Notes under the pieces: model-generated
What the model was told of the DNA's origin: nothing
The model's input: only the letters and a program-made list of their open reading frames with translations
The model's database searches: none
Part shown: positions 27,137 to 36,660 of the stretch, one piece after another
How the letters are laid out: each line of letters starts with the position of its first letter
Position numbering within the stretch: the first letter of the stretch is position 1
From: Corynebacterium tuberculostearicum
GTDB lineage: Bacteria; Actinomycetota; Actinomycetes; Mycobacteriales; Mycobacteriaceae
DNA: 64,000 nt
Direction: 5' to 3'
NCBI RefSeq assembly: GCF_016894265.1
Contig: NZ_CP069791.1
Coordinates: 124,001-188,000, forward strand
Made by a program: the position numbers and the translations under genes

Positions 27137-28007
27137 GTGCGGTGAAGGCCTCGTGGACCTCGTTCCGGTGGCCCCTGGCAGCTTGAACGACCACACGCCG
27201 GCGCTGGGCGGCGGGCCGTTTAACGTGGCCATCGCGGCCGCCAGACTGGGAGCAGACGTAGAGTTCCAGTCGCGCCTTTCTACCGATGGTTTCGGGCAGG
27301 AACTCGTTGGTCGCCTTGAGGCAGAGGGGGTAACCACCACTCACCTCCAGCGCGGTGACGAGCCCACAACCTTGGCTGTTACCACTATCCATGAGGACGG
27401 CTCGGCCTCCTATAACTTCTATATCGAGGGCACGGCCGATCGCCTGGTTGAGCCACAGCTGGTGCCGGCCGATATCGCATGCTTCGGCACGGTCTCCCTC
27501 GCTCTCGAACCAGGAGCCTCTCGCTATGCGCAACTGCTTAAGGATTTTGCCGCGCAGGGAACCCTGGTCGCCCTCGACCCGAATATCCGCCCCTTCTACG
27601 CTACGGCGGAGCACCGCGAATTCTTGGCGGAACTACTCCCCTATGTGACTTTGTTGAAGCTTTCCGACGAAGAGATCGAGTTCCTGGGCGATGACCTCAT
27701 TTCGCAGGTGCCCATCGTAGTGGTCACCCGCGGCGGGGAGGGCCTTAGCGTTCGCGCGGGCGATACCACTCTTACGGTGCCGGCCGCGCAAGTAACCGTC
27801 TCCGATACCATCGGTGCCGGCGACACCGTCATGGCCGCCCTGCTGACCCAGATTGATGAACGCGGGCTCGACGCCGCTGCCCTTGCCACCCTAGACCCGG
27901 CGCAGTGGAAGGACATCTTGTCCTTCGCCGTAACTGCCGCTGGCATCACCGTTTCCCGCAAGGGTGCCAATCCCCCGCGCCGCGAGGAAGTAGAGTCTTC
28001 GCTATGA
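27123..28007 (+). CDS. scrK: PfkB-family sugar kinase, probable fructokinase
   Basis: Probably phosphorylates the fructose released by sucrase. The 294-aa ribokinase-fold protein has the first PfkB signature in GGGPFNVAIAAARLG (about 29-43) and the second in DTIGAGDTVMAALL (about 222-235), where Asp is the catalytic base and GAGD forms the anion hole. It diverges from scrB and shares its promoter region, which supports a role in sucrose use, though PfkB members vary in substrate. Its TGA overlaps the ATG of the next gene (ATGA). Confidence 0.85.
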   Translation: MTIHVCGEGLVDLVPVAPGSLNDHTPALGGGPFNVAIAAARLGADVEFQSRLSTDGFGQELVGRLEAEGVTTTHLQRGDEPTTLAVTTIHEDGSASYNFYIEGTADRLVEPQLVPADIACFGTVSLALEPGASRYAQLLKDFAAQGTLVALDPNIRPFYATAEHREFLAELLPYVTLLKLSDEEIEFLGDDLISQVPIVVVTRGGEGLSVRAGDTTLTVPAAQVTVSDTIGAGDTVMAALLTQIDERGLDAAALATLDPAQWKDILSFAVTAAGITVSRKGANPPRREEVESSL

Positions 28008-28396
28008 CCTATACCAAGCGCACGCTGTGGCTCCACGCCGCGCTCTTTGTCCTCGCATTTCTCGCATTCATTCTGCCTGTAGTCTTTGGCACCGCCGCAC
28101 TGCTGCCTGTTTGGCTCACTGGCGGTTTGAGCTTGGGCATTGCTGCCTGCGCGCTTGTCGACGCCGCCTATAAGTTCTTCGCCCCCTCCTCCCCACGCAG
28201 CCTGCGACTGCTCTCCGGTCTCGCCGGGCTCGTACTCCTTATTGGCTGGGGAATCTGGGTCTATATCTACGGCAATATGGCCGCCGTAGGCACAGGCTCC
28301 TATCGAATCGGCACCTTTTTGCTCGGCGCGGGAAGCGTGCTCAATCTTTTTGTAGTGGCAATTTCTTTTCTAGATGTACAACGAAAGGTCAAGTAA
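28004..28396 (+). CDS. Small integral membrane protein, unknown function
   Basis: No recognised family. The 130-aa protein has four predicted membrane helices (about 8-28, 32-52, 68-88, 98-122) separated by short loops, with a basic C-terminus (DVQRKVK). The start codon overlaps the scrK stop (ATGA), so it is translated with the sugar kinase. A link to sucrose use is only positional. It ends 36 nt before the convergent iron ABC gene, with no clear terminator between. Confidence 0.75.
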   Translation: MTYTKRTLWLHAALFVLAFLAFILPVVFGTAALLPVWLTGGLSLGIAACALVDAAYKFFAPSSPRSLRLLSGLAGLVLLIGWGIWVYIYGNMAAVGTGSYRIGTFLLGAGSVLNLFVVAISFLDVQRKVK

Positions 28397-28432
28397 AGCG
28401 TCTAGCACACAGCCACTATTGGCAGCTCTCCA

Positions 28433-29275
28433 CTAATGCGCCGCTACGACGCGGCGGGGAACGATGATGGGGGCATCGCCAAGCGGATCCTCCCAGGCCT
28501 CAGCCTCGATGCCATAGGCCTGCGCCAATACCTTCGGCGACAGCGCTTGTTTCGGTGCCCCACGAGCGATGATATCGCCGGATTTCATCACCACCATGGA
28601 ATCAGAATAGTGGCCCGCCAGCATGAGATCGTGTAGGACTACAACCACTGTCTTTCCCGCCTGCGCCTGTGCGCGGGCCAACTCCAGCATGCGCATGGCA
28701 TGGGCAGGGTCGAGGAAGGTCGTGGGTTCATCGAGAAGCAGCACGGGCGTGTCTTGTGCCAGGGCCAATGCCAGCCAAACGCGCTGGCGCTGCCCGCCCG
28801 ATAGCGAAGCAATATCACGATCGAGGAAGTCTACAATTTCGGTAGCCTCGCAAGCCTGCGCAATAATCTCCCGGTCCGTCGCGGAAAGGCCGCGCATCCT
28901 CCCCTGATAGGGATGACGCCCGCGCGCGACCAACTCCCCCACCCGCAGCCCATCGGGGGCCACGGGGTGCTGTGGCAGTAGCGCCACCTGCTGCGCGGCA
29001 GCCTTCGCGGACATGGCGTGTAGGTCAACTTCCCCAACCATGACGCTGCCCTGCCGCGGGGCCAGGATTTTCGAGAGAGTTTTCAGCAGCGTGGACTTGC
29101 CGCAGCCATTCGGCCCAATGAGCGTGGTAACTTCGCCGGCGCGGGCGTGCAGATCAACGCCGGCAAGGATATCCTCGCCATCCTTATATCCCGCATGAAT
29201 GCCGGTGGCGTGGAGGCTGCACCGAGGCTTCGGGCTCGTGGTCTGTTTTGGCTGATTAGGCCGATTATCCTTCAT
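28433..29275 (-). CDS. Siderophore/iron ABC transporter ATP-binding protein
   Basis: The 280-aa FecE/FepC-type ATPase has Walker A IGPNGCGKSTLLKTL, the signature SLSGGQRQRVWLALALAQ and Walker B VLLLDEPTTFLDP, with the family segment ARGRHPYQGRMRGLS in between. It is the last gene of the binding protein-permease-permease-ATPase operon. ATG 29275, with AAGGAAAAGAA upstream, is preferred. A TTG at 29356, 3 nt after the preceding stop, would add 27 low-quality residues and cannot be fully excluded. Confidence 0.92.
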   Translation of the reverse strand: MKDNRPNQPKQTTSPKPRCSLHATGIHAGYKDGEDILAGVDLHARAGEVTTLIGPNGCGKSTLLKTLSKILAPRQGSVMVGEVDLHAMSAKAAAQQVALLPQHPVAPDGLRVGELVARGRHPYQGRMRGLSATDREIIAQACEATEIVDFLDRDIASLSGGQRQRVWLALALAQDTPVLLLDEPTTFLDPAHAMRMLELARAQAQAGKTVVVVLHDLMLAGHYSDSMVVMKSGDIIARGAPKQALSPKVLAQAYGIEAEAWEDPLGDAPIIVPRRVVAAH

Positions 29276-29359
29276 TTCTTTTCCTTCATCCACGTCTGAC
29301 TGTCTAGCACCATCTGGCGCCGTGCTTATCCGTTCCCCTGCTGTGCCGCGGCACAACGT

Positions 29360-30394
29360 TTAGCTGCGCCCGGCCGCATTCCACACCAATATCACCAAGG
29401 CGCAGCCACCAATGACCGAGGAAACCGCACCCACCGGTGCATTTACCGGGATAGCACCAGCGATCACAGCACACACGGTCAGCAATGCGGCACCCGCGGC
29501 TGCCGATGCCAGCGGCGATGGCGTGGGGGTGCGCGCCACCATCCGCGCCAGGTGCGGCGCCAACAGCGCGATAAACCCAATGGGCCCCACCACCGAGACC
29601 ACCACGGCGCTGATGCCTGTTGCCGCAATAAGCAGGAGTGCGCGCTGGCGGGCGATGTTCACGCCCAGGGTGGTTGCGGAGGAATCATCATGGGCAAGCA
29701 GCGGCAGCTCCCGCGCGCACCAGATGCCGATGGCGAGAAACGGCGCTAATGCCACCAGGAGGGGGAGGATGACCTCCATGTGCACAAATCCAGTCGATCC
29801 CGCGAGCCAAGTCTGCGCCTCCGCAGCGCGCAGGATCTGGGCGCTGCGCATAAAATACGCGACGAGGGCGTTAAACATCAGCGATAACGCAATACCGATG
29901 ATGACGATGCGGTTGCTCGTACCGATGCCACCCAGAACAGCGAGGAGGATGACAACGAGGAGGGCGCCGATCATCGCCAGGCATGCCCGCCACCAAAACT
30001 CCGGGATACCCTCGGCGAAACTGGGGCGCGAATGCACGGTGCCCAAGACCACCAGCACCGACGCCCCGCCGGTAACGCCTAAAATATCCGGGGAGGCCAG
30101 CGGGTTGCGAGCCATGGTTTGCGTCCAAGAACCGGCCAGGCCGAGGGCTGCCCCCACGATAACGGTGGCGATGGCAACCGGCAGGCGCAAGTCCCACACC
30201 ACCCTGATGTGGTTCTTGCTGCCGCCTCCGGTGAGGACATCGATAACCTGCCGCGGACTCAATGCCATGGGACCTTGCCCCAGTAGCACTAGGTACGCGC
30301 TAAGGGCGATGAGGATGAAAGCCAGCGTGGAAGCGAGCACGCGCACGTGCCGGCGGCGTTGTTGAGCTTTTAAAATATTGCTGATTGCGGTCAT
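29360..30394 (-). CDS. FecCD-family iron-siderophore permease
   Basis: The 344-aa polytopic protein has about nine or ten membrane helices. Family segments include GAALGLAGSWTQTMARNPLASPDILGV (the gate region), GIALSLMFNALVAYFMR and GPIGFIALLAPHLARM, the conserved cytoplasmic loop contacting the ATPase. It is 3 nt after the paralogous permease gene and probably forms a heterodimer with it. Confidence 0.93.
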   Translation of the reverse strand: MTAISNILKAQQRRRHVRVLASTLAFILIALSAYLVLLGQGPMALSPRQVIDVLTGGGSKNHIRVVWDLRLPVAIATVIVGAALGLAGSWTQTMARNPLASPDILGVTGGASVLVVLGTVHSRPSFAEGIPEFWWRACLAMIGALLVVILLAVLGGIGTSNRIVIIGIALSLMFNALVAYFMRSAQILRAAEAQTWLAGSTGFVHMEVILPLLVALAPFLAIGIWCARELPLLAHDDSSATTLGVNIARQRALLLIAATGISAVVVSVVGPIGFIALLAPHLARMVARTPTPSPLASAAAGAALLTVCAVIAGAIPVNAPVGAVSSVIGGCALVILVWNAAGRS

Positions 30395-30397
30395 GCT

Positions 30398-31483
30398 TTA
30401 TTGCCCCCATGCTCTGCCCACGCCGCGGTGAGCACCCCAAATGAGGAAAGGTGCGCCCACTATCGCGAGGACGATCGACATCTCCAGCTCCGAGTTACCC
30501 GCAATGAGGCGGCCGGTGATATCAGCGGCAAGCACGGCACAACCGCCCAAGAGCGCGGAGGGCAAAAGCAAGGTGGCAACGCTAGGGCCCACCACCCGCC
30601 GCACGATGTGGGGAATGGCAAAACCGACGAAGGCAATAGGACCCGTTGCTGCCGTTGCGCTGCCAGCCAACACCACGACGCTGAGCGCCGCGCCCACCCG
30701 CGCGGTAGTGGGGGACCCACCCAAGGTGAGGGAGGACTCCTCCCCCATTGCCAGAAGGTCGAGGGGTCTAGCCACCATCGCCGCGCACGCTACGCCAATA
30801 ACTAGCCCTATGCCCGCGATCGCGACATCTTCTGGGCCGCGGCCAAAGGTCGAGCCGATAGTCCACCGCCGCATGCTATCGAGGACGTCCGTGGAATATA
30901 GACCGATGATCGTCGCGCCCGATCCCAAAGCTGCGGAGACGCCGGCGCCCACCAGAATGAGCGTCAGGGGATCCTCAAACCGCCGCGATACGGCTAAGAC
31001 CAGCAGCGTAGTAATACCCGCGCCAACGAGCGCGAGGGTAGTCCGCATACTGGTGGAGGTAGCAATACCAATGGCCGTGCCTAAGGCAACGAAGAAGGAC
31101 GCGCCCGCGGTAACACCAATAAATCCTGGATCCGCTAACGGGTTTCTGGTCCACGATTGCGCCAGCACACCTGCCACAGCAAGGGCCGCGCCGGCGAAAT
31201 AAGCCAAGAAGGTGCGCGGCATGCGCAGGTTCCACACGATATCGCGGATATCCTGCTCCCCTGCCCCGTGCAGGGCAGCGATAACCTCCCCGGGCGGAAT
31301 CGAGCGGGATCCCACCGCCAAAGACGCCACCGCCAACACCAGGCTGGCGAGAATGAAGGCGACAAGGAGCACTTTATGACTCTGTGCCCGCGCCACTACC
31401 GTTGCGGGGGTGCCGGTGGTCGTAGGACTATCTGCTGCGGAATCCGCCTGGATTTGTTGGCCGTCCATCGTGGTTGCTGACAA
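30398..31483 (-). CDS. FecCD-family iron-siderophore permease
   Basis: The 361-aa paralogue of the following permease shows GAALAVAGVLAQSWTRNPLADPGF and GPIAFVGFAIPHIVRRVVG in the same positions. The TTG at 31483 directly abuts the binding-protein stop (TAATTG) and is the most likely start; ATG 31468 is an alternative without a ribosome binding site. Residues 1-35 are a soluble, Thr/Ala-rich N-terminus. Confidence 0.92.
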   Translation of the reverse strand: MSATTMDGQQIQADSAADSPTTTGTPATVVARAQSHKVLLVAFILASLVLAVASLAVGSRSIPPGEVIAALHGAGEQDIRDIVWNLRMPRTFLAYFAGAALAVAGVLAQSWTRNPLADPGFIGVTAGASFFVALGTAIGIATSTSMRTTLALVGAGITTLLVLAVSRRFEDPLTLILVGAGVSAALGSGATIIGLYSTDVLDSMRRWTIGSTFGRGPEDVAIAGIGLVIGVACAAMVARPLDLLAMGEESSLTLGGSPTTARVGAALSVVVLAGSATAATGPIAFVGFAIPHIVRRVVGPSVATLLLPSALLGGCAVLAADITGRLIAGNSELEMSIVLAIVGAPFLIWGAHRGVGRAWGQ

Positions 31484-32431
31484 TTACAGCTTCTCTTCAA
31501 ATTTATCTACTGCCCAGGGGATGGTCACCGGATTGGGCATACTCATGGCATTGCCGGTATCGGTATCCAAGTAGCGCACGCGACCCTCCTTGACAATGTC
31601 GAGGCCTTGGAAGGTCTTATCCTTCTTCAAGGCATCGGAGGAGCCGTTGTAGTCCAGGACAAAGAGGTAATCAACCTGGTTAAGCTTCGCGTAGTTTTCT
31701 GGGGCAATGTCGACGAAGAAGCTGCCGCCATCGCCCTGCAATGCATCGGGGATCTCCATGCCAAGGTCCTCGATAAATTGTCCACGCCCATCCTCCTCGG
31801 TGTATAGGCCAATTTTGCCGTCATAAGGCATGACGATGGCCGCAGACTTATCCTTCAATTCCGCGTGCTCGTGGCGGAACTCCTCGAAGGCCTTTTCGGT
31901 GTCATCGATAAGCTTATCGCCTTCGTCTTCTTTGTCCACCGCATCCGCGATGGTCTCTACCTGCTTTTCCCAGGGTACCTGCCAGTCTTCATAGCCGTTC
32001 GGCTTGACGGTGGTAGGCGCGATTTCTTCCAGGGATCCCTTCGTGCGTGAATCCACCGCCTGGTTCACCGCAATGATCTGGGTGGGGTCGGCCGCGGTGA
32101 CCTGCTCAAAGGTATCCGCGGTAAATCCGGTTGCGGTATTATAAATCACCTCAGGCTTTGCCTCACCCAAAAGTTCCTCTGCCCAGGGGCCGACGCCAGA
32201 AGGGTCGCCATCGCCCTTAGCACCCCACGGCGCCACCGTTACGGGAGCGATCCCCAGGGCAAGCAGCGTGTCCGCATCACCTAGACCCAGGCTAGCCACG
32301 CGCTGCTTGCTGGCAGCGTCGGTCGCCTGAGTTGTTTCATCTCCCTCACCACGCGAGCAACCGCCTAAAGCTACGGCTCCGGCGGAAAGCATTGCGACTG
32401 CGCCCATGGTGCGACGGCCGAAAATCTTCAT
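31484..32431 (-). CDS. Iron-siderophore substrate-binding lipoprotein
   Basis: The 315-aa FecB/FepB-like protein captures a ferric siderophore. The signal peptide carries Arg-Arg at residues 6-7 and a lipobox ALGGC (Cys25). The two-lobed cluster-A fold follows: RVASLGLGDADTLLALGIAP, KPEVIYNTATGFTADTFEQV and DPTQIIAVNQAVD. It is the first gene of the operon and starts next to a DtxR-like box at 32495-32513, implying iron-repressed expression. Confidence 0.93.
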   Translation of the reverse strand: MKIFGRRTMGAVAMLSAGAVALGGCSRGEGDETTQATDAASKQRVASLGLGDADTLLALGIAPVTVAPWGAKGDGDPSGVGPWAEELLGEAKPEVIYNTATGFTADTFEQVTAADPTQIIAVNQAVDSRTKGSLEEIAPTTVKPNGYEDWQVPWEKQVETIADAVDKEDEGDKLIDDTEKAFEEFRHEHAELKDKSAAIVMPYDGKIGLYTEEDGRGQFIEDLGMEIPDALQGDGGSFFVDIAPENYAKLNQVDYLFVLDYNGSSDALKKDKTFQGLDIVKEGRVRYLDTDTGNAMSMPNPVTIPWAVDKFEEKL

Positions 32432-32494
32432 GAGGTTAAGCCTTTCAATAAAGGAGGAAAATAACCTTGCTTACCCTATAACGCATAGCCCCGA

Positions 32495-32513
32495 TTAGGC
32501 AAGGCTAAACTAA
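32495..32513. promoter_or_regulatory. DtxR/IdeR-type iron box
   Basis: TTAGGCAAGGCTAAACTAA matches the DtxR consensus TTAGGTTAGCCTAACCTAA at 15 of 19 positions. It lies between the divergent siderophore transporter and siderophore-interacting protein genes, where one bound repressor could block both promoters under iron-replete conditions. Confidence 0.8.
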
Positions 32514-32533
32514 ACTAGTAATTTTTTAGACAC

Positions 32534-33355
32534 ATGAACCCTTCCTTACGATCGGCCCCAATGTCTGCGCACGAACTCATCCCCGTTACTTTGACCGCCA
32601 ATAAACGGATACGTCCGCGCTTGCACCGGCTCACGTTCTACGCCGAGGCTTTCCGGACATACACCCTCTCCGGTCCCGATGAATTCTTTGGACTCGTCAT
32701 GCCCCGAGATGAACAGGAATTTACACCCTTCCCCGTCGACGGCATAAACCTCCGCTCGGCTGTGAGCGCGATCGACGAGGAGAGGCGGCCGGACCTGCGC
32801 TGGTACACCATCCGCGCGCTCCACTCGGAGGAGGCCACAGTCGATGTCGACGTGGTGACACACGGTGATTCAGGACCTGGCTCGCGGTGGATTCGCCGCG
32901 CACAAGCCGGAGATACAGCGGGATTCTTCACCTGCAACGCCCTGTGGCGGCCAACCGAGAAGCCACAACTTCTAGTCGCCGACGCATCCTCCTTGCCCGC
33001 GCTGCGGCACATTTTGGCCTACCAAGAAGACCATAACCCGGAAATGCTTCGGGCCACCGACGTTATAGCCGTGGTTACCAGCAACGACGAGGTAGAACCA
33101 GGCCTCGCAGCTAGATGGGAGGCGAGCGTACGCAGCCTGCGAATTATTCATACCCAAGCGCACGAGGAGGCGGAGGCTGTCGTTGCCGCCCTGAGAGCGG
33201 ACTATGCCGGTGCGCTGGGGCCAGGGTACGTATGGGCTTCCGGCGAGGGGAGGCTAGCAAAAAGCGTGCGAGGCCTCGCGGTGAATGAATGGGGCCTAGA
33301 TACCACCGACGTCACGTGGGTACCCTACTGGTTTTATGGAAGGGCCCGGCCGTAA
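32534..33355 (+). CDS. Siderophore-interacting protein (FAD/NAD(P)H ferric-siderophore reductase)
   Basis: Predicted cytoplasmic flavoprotein that reduces iron from imported siderophores. The 273-aa sequence shows an FAD-binding 9 domain (about 15-135, with the RWYTIRAL flavin motif and HGDSGPGSRWIRRAQAGD) and a SIP C-terminal domain (about 140-270: LLVADASSLPALRHIL and GYVWASGEGRLAKSVRG). It diverges from the transporter operon across the DtxR box. The start is uncertain: ATG 32534 and ATG 32561 both lack a strong ribosome binding site. Confidence 0.92.
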   Translation: MNPSLRSAPMSAHELIPVTLTANKRIRPRLHRLTFYAEAFRTYTLSGPDEFFGLVMPRDEQEFTPFPVDGINLRSAVSAIDEERRPDLRWYTIRALHSEEATVDVDVVTHGDSGPGSRWIRRAQAGDTAGFFTCNALWRPTEKPQLLVADASSLPALRHILAYQEDHNPEMLRATDVIAVVTSNDEVEPGLAARWEASVRSLRIIHTQAHEEAEAVVAALRADYAGALGPGYVWASGEGRLAKSVRGLAVNEWGLDTTDVTWVPYWFYGRARP

Positions 33356-33367
33356 AGAAGTCCTAAA

Positions 33368-33413
33368 ACGGCAAAGGCCCCGCCCCGAACCATAAGATTC
33401 GGAGCAGGGGCTG
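33368..33413 (-). terminator. Terminator after rpsQ
   Basis: On the minus strand a long GC-rich imperfect stem (AGCCCCTGCTCCGAA / TTCGGGGCGGGGCC) is followed by TTTGCCGTTTTAG. It ends the S10 operon. Confidence 0.75.
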
Positions 33414-33426
33414 CGCTGGCTAATTT

Positions 33427-33735
33427 TTACTTAGCCTTCTCGATGATCTCAACGAGACGGAAGTGCTTGTCCTTGGACAGCGGGCGGGTCTCAGCGATGC
33501 GTACGAGATCGCCGATGCCTGCGGTTTCTTCCTCGTCGTGCGCCTTAACCTTCTTGTTAGAGCGCATGATCTTGCCGTACAGGGCGTGCTGCTTGCGGTC
33601 TTCCAGCTCGACAACGATGGTCTTGGTCATCTTGTCGGATACTACGTAGCCGGTGCGAACCTTAGGAGCGCCCTTGACCTTCTCCTTCTTCGGAGTAGGT
33701 GCCTTCTTGGAATCAGTCACGTTAGCCTCACTCAT
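33427..33735 (-). CDS. rpsQ: 30S ribosomal protein S17
   Basis: S17 binds 16S rRNA early in assembly. The OB-fold core starts near residue 28 ([20 protein letters not shown]) and ends [20 protein letters not shown] Lys/Pro-rich N-terminal extension of about 25 residues makes it 102 aa against 84 in E. coli. It is the last gene of the S10 operon here; rplN, its usual successor, is 14 kb away. Confidence 0.97.
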   Translation of the reverse strand: MSEANVTDSKKAPTPKKEKVKGAPKVRTGYVVSDKMTKTIVVELEDRKQHALYGKIMRSNKKVKAHDEEETAGIGDLVRIAETRPLSKDKHFRLVEIIEKAK

Positions 33736-33737
33736 GA

Positions 33738-33968
33738 TTAAGCCTCAGCTCCCGGAGCAACGGACAGGCCCAGCTCGCGCTCGCGCAGAACGGTGTAGAT
33801 GCGGGCAATGTCGCGCTTAACCGTGCCGATGCGGCGGTTGTTGGTCAGCTGGCCAGTGGCCTTCTGGAAGCGGAGGTTGAACAGCTCTTCCTTCGCATCC
33901 TTCAGGCGGGACTGCAGCTCAGCGTTGTCGAGCTCACGGAACTCGTGGGCGGGGGTACCGGTTGCCAT
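33738..33968 (-). CDS. rpmC: 50S ribosomal protein L29
   Basis: Small helical protein at the tunnel exit that helps bind signal recognition particle and trigger factor. The 76-aa sequence [20 protein letters not shown]..., with [20 protein letters not shown] as the signature region, fits the family. ATG 33968 overlaps the rplP stop (TAATG). Confidence 0.96.
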   Translation of the reverse strand: MATGTPAHEFRELDNAELQSRLKDAKEELFNLRFQKATGQLTNNRRIGTVKRDIARIYTVLRERELGLSVAPGAEA

Positions 33969-34384
33969 TAGAACTGGTCCTCCTTCTTGATGATGCGGAC
34001 CTTGCAAGGAAGCTTCTGGCCTGCACGGCGCAGAGCCTCAATAGCAACGGCCTCGGTTGGGTAGCTCATCTCGAAAAGTACGCGGCCTGGCTTAACGTTA
34101 GCCACCCACTTCTCAACCGGGCCCTTACCTGAACCCATACGAACGCCGAGCGGCTTCTGGGTCAACGGACGGTCCGGGAAGATGTTGATCCACACCTTGC
34201 CACCACGCTTGACGTGGCGGTTGATGGCAATACGTGCGGCCTCAATCTGACGGTTGGTGATGTACGCCGGCTCGAGAGCCTGGATTGCGTAATCGCCGAA
34301 GTTGATGCGGTTACCGCCCTTGGACACGCCGCGACGGTTCGGGCGGTGCTGACGGCGGTACTTAACACGCTTAGGAATCAGCAT
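33968..34384 (-). CDS. rplP: 50S ribosomal protein L16
   Basis: L16 positions tRNA near the peptidyl-transferase centre. The 138-aa sequence begins [19 protein letters not shown] and contains [19 protein letters not shown] and [17 protein letters not shown], matching the family. It starts 3 nt after rpsC and overlaps rpmC by one base. Confidence 0.98.
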   Translation of the reverse strand: MLIPKRVKYRRQHRPNRRGVSKGGNRINFGDYAIQALEPAYITNRQIEAARIAINRHVKRGGKVWINIFPDRPLTQKPLGVRMGSGKGPVEKWVANVKPGRVLFEMSYPTEAVAIEALRRAGQKLPCKVRIIKKEDQF

Positions 34385-34387
34385 GGA

Positions 34388-35131
34388 TTAGCCCTCCTGC
34401 TTCTGCTGTGCACGCTGGCGGCGCTGGCCACCGCGGCGGGAGCGACCATTGCGGTCACGGCCACGGCCCTGTGCCGGAGCGTTCAGTTCGGACTCGCGTA
34501 CGCCACCGACGACGTCACCCTTGTAGATCCACACCTTGATGCCAATGCGGCCGAAGGTGGTGTGGGCCTCTGCGGTGCCGTAATCGATTTCGGCGCGAAG
34601 AGTGTGCAGCGGAACGCGACCCTCGTGGTAGCGCTCAACGCGGGACATTTCTGCACCGCCCAGGCGGCCGGACAGCAGGATCTTGATGCCCTTAACCTGT
34701 GGCTGGCGCATAGCGGACTGGATAGCCTTGCGCATTGCACGACGGAATGCGACACGGTTAACCAGCTGCTCCGCGATGGAGTGAGCAACCAGGGTTGCGT
34801 TTGCGTCTACCTGCTTAACCTCGAGGATGTTGAGGGCAACCATCTTGCCGGTGAGCTTTTCCAGCTCGCGACGGATGCGGTCAGCCTCAGTACCGCGGCG
34901 GCCAATCACGATGCCCGGGCGGGCGGTGTGAATGTCGACGCGGACGCGGTCGCGGGTGCGCTCGATGACGACGTCGGCAATGCCGGCGCGCTCGAGGCCC
35001 TTGTTGAGGTAGTTACGAATCTTGATGTCTTCGGCTACGTAGTTCGCGTAGTCCTTATCGGCGAACCAGTGGGTCTTCCAGTCGGAAGTGATGCCCAAAC
35101 GTAGGCCGTGAGGATGGATCTTCTGGCCCAT
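34388..35131 (-). CDS. rpsC: 30S ribosomal protein S3
   Basis: S3 forms part of the mRNA entry channel. The 247-aa protein starts [20 protein letters not shown], holds a type-II KH domain (about 40-110; [19 protein letters not shown]) and the S3 C-terminal domain ([20 protein letters not shown]). The last ~30 residues are Arg/Gly/Gln-rich. Its start overlaps the rplV stop (TAATG). Confidence 0.98.
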   Translation of the reverse strand: MGQKIHPHGLRLGITSDWKTHWFADKDYANYVAEDIKIRNYLNKGLERAGIADVVIERTRDRVRVDIHTARPGIVIGRRGTEADRIRRELEKLTGKMVALNILEVKQVDANATLVAHSIAEQLVNRVAFRRAMRKAIQSAMRQPQVKGIKILLSGRLGGAEMSRVERYHEGRVPLHTLRAEIDYGTAEAHTTFGRIGIKVWIYKGDVVGGVRESELNAPAQGRGRDRNGRSRRGGQRRQRAQQKQEG

Positions 35132-35493
35132 TACTTGGCCCCTTCCTGCTGGCTTTCGACCACCACGGTGATGTGGCTGGTGCGCTTACGAATCATGAAT
35201 GCACGACCCTGTGCACGCGGCTGGAAACGACGCATGGTCGGACCCTCGTTGGCATAAGCCTCGGAGATGACCAGGGTGCGTGGGTCGAGGCCGAAGTTGT
35301 TCTCAGCGTTAGCGGCTGCAGAAGCAACGACCTTAGCAACTGGCTTGGAGGCACCCTGCGGTGCGTACTTCAGGATAGCCAGGGCTTCGCTTACGGACTT
35401 GCCGCGGACCAGATCGAGCACGCGACGTGCCTTCATCGGGGTGACGCGGACGTAGCGGGCCGTGGCGGATGCGGAGGTGATGGTCTCACTCAT
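35131..35493 (-). CDS. rplV: 50S ribosomal protein L22
   Basis: L22 lines the exit tunnel and its beta-hairpin contacts macrolides. The 120-aa protein shows [20 protein letters not shown] and the hairpin segment [20 protein letters not shown], with no obvious insertion or deletion in the hairpin. Downstream it overlaps rpsC by one base. Confidence 0.98.
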   Translation of the reverse strand: MSETITSASATARYVRVTPMKARRVLDLVRGKSVSEALAILKYAPQGASKPVAKVVASAAANAENNFGLDPRTLVISEAYANEGPTMRRFQPRAQGRAFMIRKRTSHITVVVESQQEGAK

Positions 35494-35496
35494 CGC

Positions 35497-35775
35497 TTAT
35501 CGACGTCCCTTCTTGTCATCCTTGACGTGACCCTTAAAGGTCTTGGTTGGTGCAAACTCGCCCAGCTTGTGGCCGACCATGGAATCCTCGATGAAAACCG
35601 GCACGTGCTTGCGGCCGTCATGGACGGCGAAGGTGTGACCGATGAAATCGGGGAGAATGGTCGAGCGGCGAGACCAGGTCTTGATGACCTGCTTGGTGCC
35701 TGCATCGTTCTGAGCATCCACCTTGTTGAGGAGGTGCTCATCGACGAACGGGCCCTTCTTAAGGCTGCGTGGCAT
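35497..35775 (-). CDS. rpsS: 30S ribosomal protein S19
   Basis: S19 sits in the head of the small subunit near the A-site finger bridge. The 92-aa sequence begins [20 protein letters not shown] and contains [19 protein letters not shown] and [18 protein letters not shown], the canonical signature. It lies 3 nt before rplV. Confidence 0.98.
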   Translation of the reverse strand: MPRSLKKGPFVDEHLLNKVDAQNDAGTKQVIKTWSRRSTILPDFIGHTFAVHDGRKHVPVFIEDSMVGHKLGEFAPTKTFKGHVKDDKKGRR

Positions 35776-35788
35776 TGTTTACCTCCTC

Positions 35789-36625
35789 TTAGCGCTTCTT
35801 GTTCGGGCGACGACGGCGCACGATCATGTTGTTGGAGTAACGGTTCGGGTTGCGGGTACGACCCTCCTTGTGGCCCCATGGGGACACAGGGTGGCGACCA
35901 CCCGAGGTCTTACCCTCACCACCACCGTGTGGGTGGTCAACCGGGTTCATAACGACACCGCGGACGGTCGGGCGTACGCCCTTCCAGCGCATACGGCCGG
36001 CCTTGCCCCAGCGGATGTTCATCTGCTCGGCATTGCCAACCTCACCTACGGTGGCGCGGCAGCGGATATCCACGCGGCGGATTTCGGAAGACGGCATACG
36101 CAGGACTGCGTACTTGCCTTCCTTACCCAGCAGCTGAATGGAAGCACCAGCGGAGCGAGCCAGCTTAGCGCCAGCGCCCGGCTTAAGCTCAACAGCGTGG
36201 ATGATGGAACCGGTCGGGATGTTACGCAGAGGCAGGTTGTTGCCAACCTTGATATCTGCATTCGGGCCGGACTCTACGATAGTGCCCTGCTTCAGGCCCT
36301 TCGGGGCGATGATATAGCGCTTCTCGCCATCAACGTAGTGAAGCAGTGCAATGTTTGCGGTGCGGTTCGGGTCGTACTCGATGTGAGCGACCTTTGCCGG
36401 AATGCCGTCCTTGTCGTTACGACGGAAGTCGATCAGACGGTAACGGCGCTTGTGGCCACCGCCGATGTGGCGGGTGGTGATGCGGCCGTAGTTGTTACGG
36501 CCACCAGTCTTGCTCAGCGGGCGCAGCAGGGACTTCTCCGGAGTAGAACGAGTGATCTCGTCAAACTCAGAAACGGAGGATGCGCGGCGACCCGGAGTTG
36601 TCGGCTTGTATTTACGAATAGCCAT
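35789..36625 (-). CDS. rplB: 50S ribosomal protein L2
   Basis: L2 is needed for subunit association and peptidyl-transferase activity. The 278-aa protein starts [20 protein letters not shown] and carries the conserved His-containing loop [20 protein letters not shown] near residue 225. It is 13 nt upstream of rpsS. Confidence 0.98.
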   Translation of the reverse strand: MAIRKYKPTTPGRRASSVSEFDEITRSTPEKSLLRPLSKTGGRNNYGRITTRHIGGGHKRRYRLIDFRRNDKDGIPAKVAHIEYDPNRTANIALLHYVDGEKRYIIAPKGLKQGTIVESGPNADIKVGNNLPLRNIPTGSIIHAVELKPGAGAKLARSAGASIQLLGKEGKYAVLRMPSSEIRRVDIRCRATVGEVGNAEQMNIRWGKAGRMRWKGVRPTVRGVVMNPVDHPHGGGEGKTSGGRHPVSPWGHKEGRTRNPNRYSNNMIVRRRRPNKKR

Positions 36626-36660
36626 AATTCTTCCTTTTCCTTTCGGCTCTCCGGTGGCGC

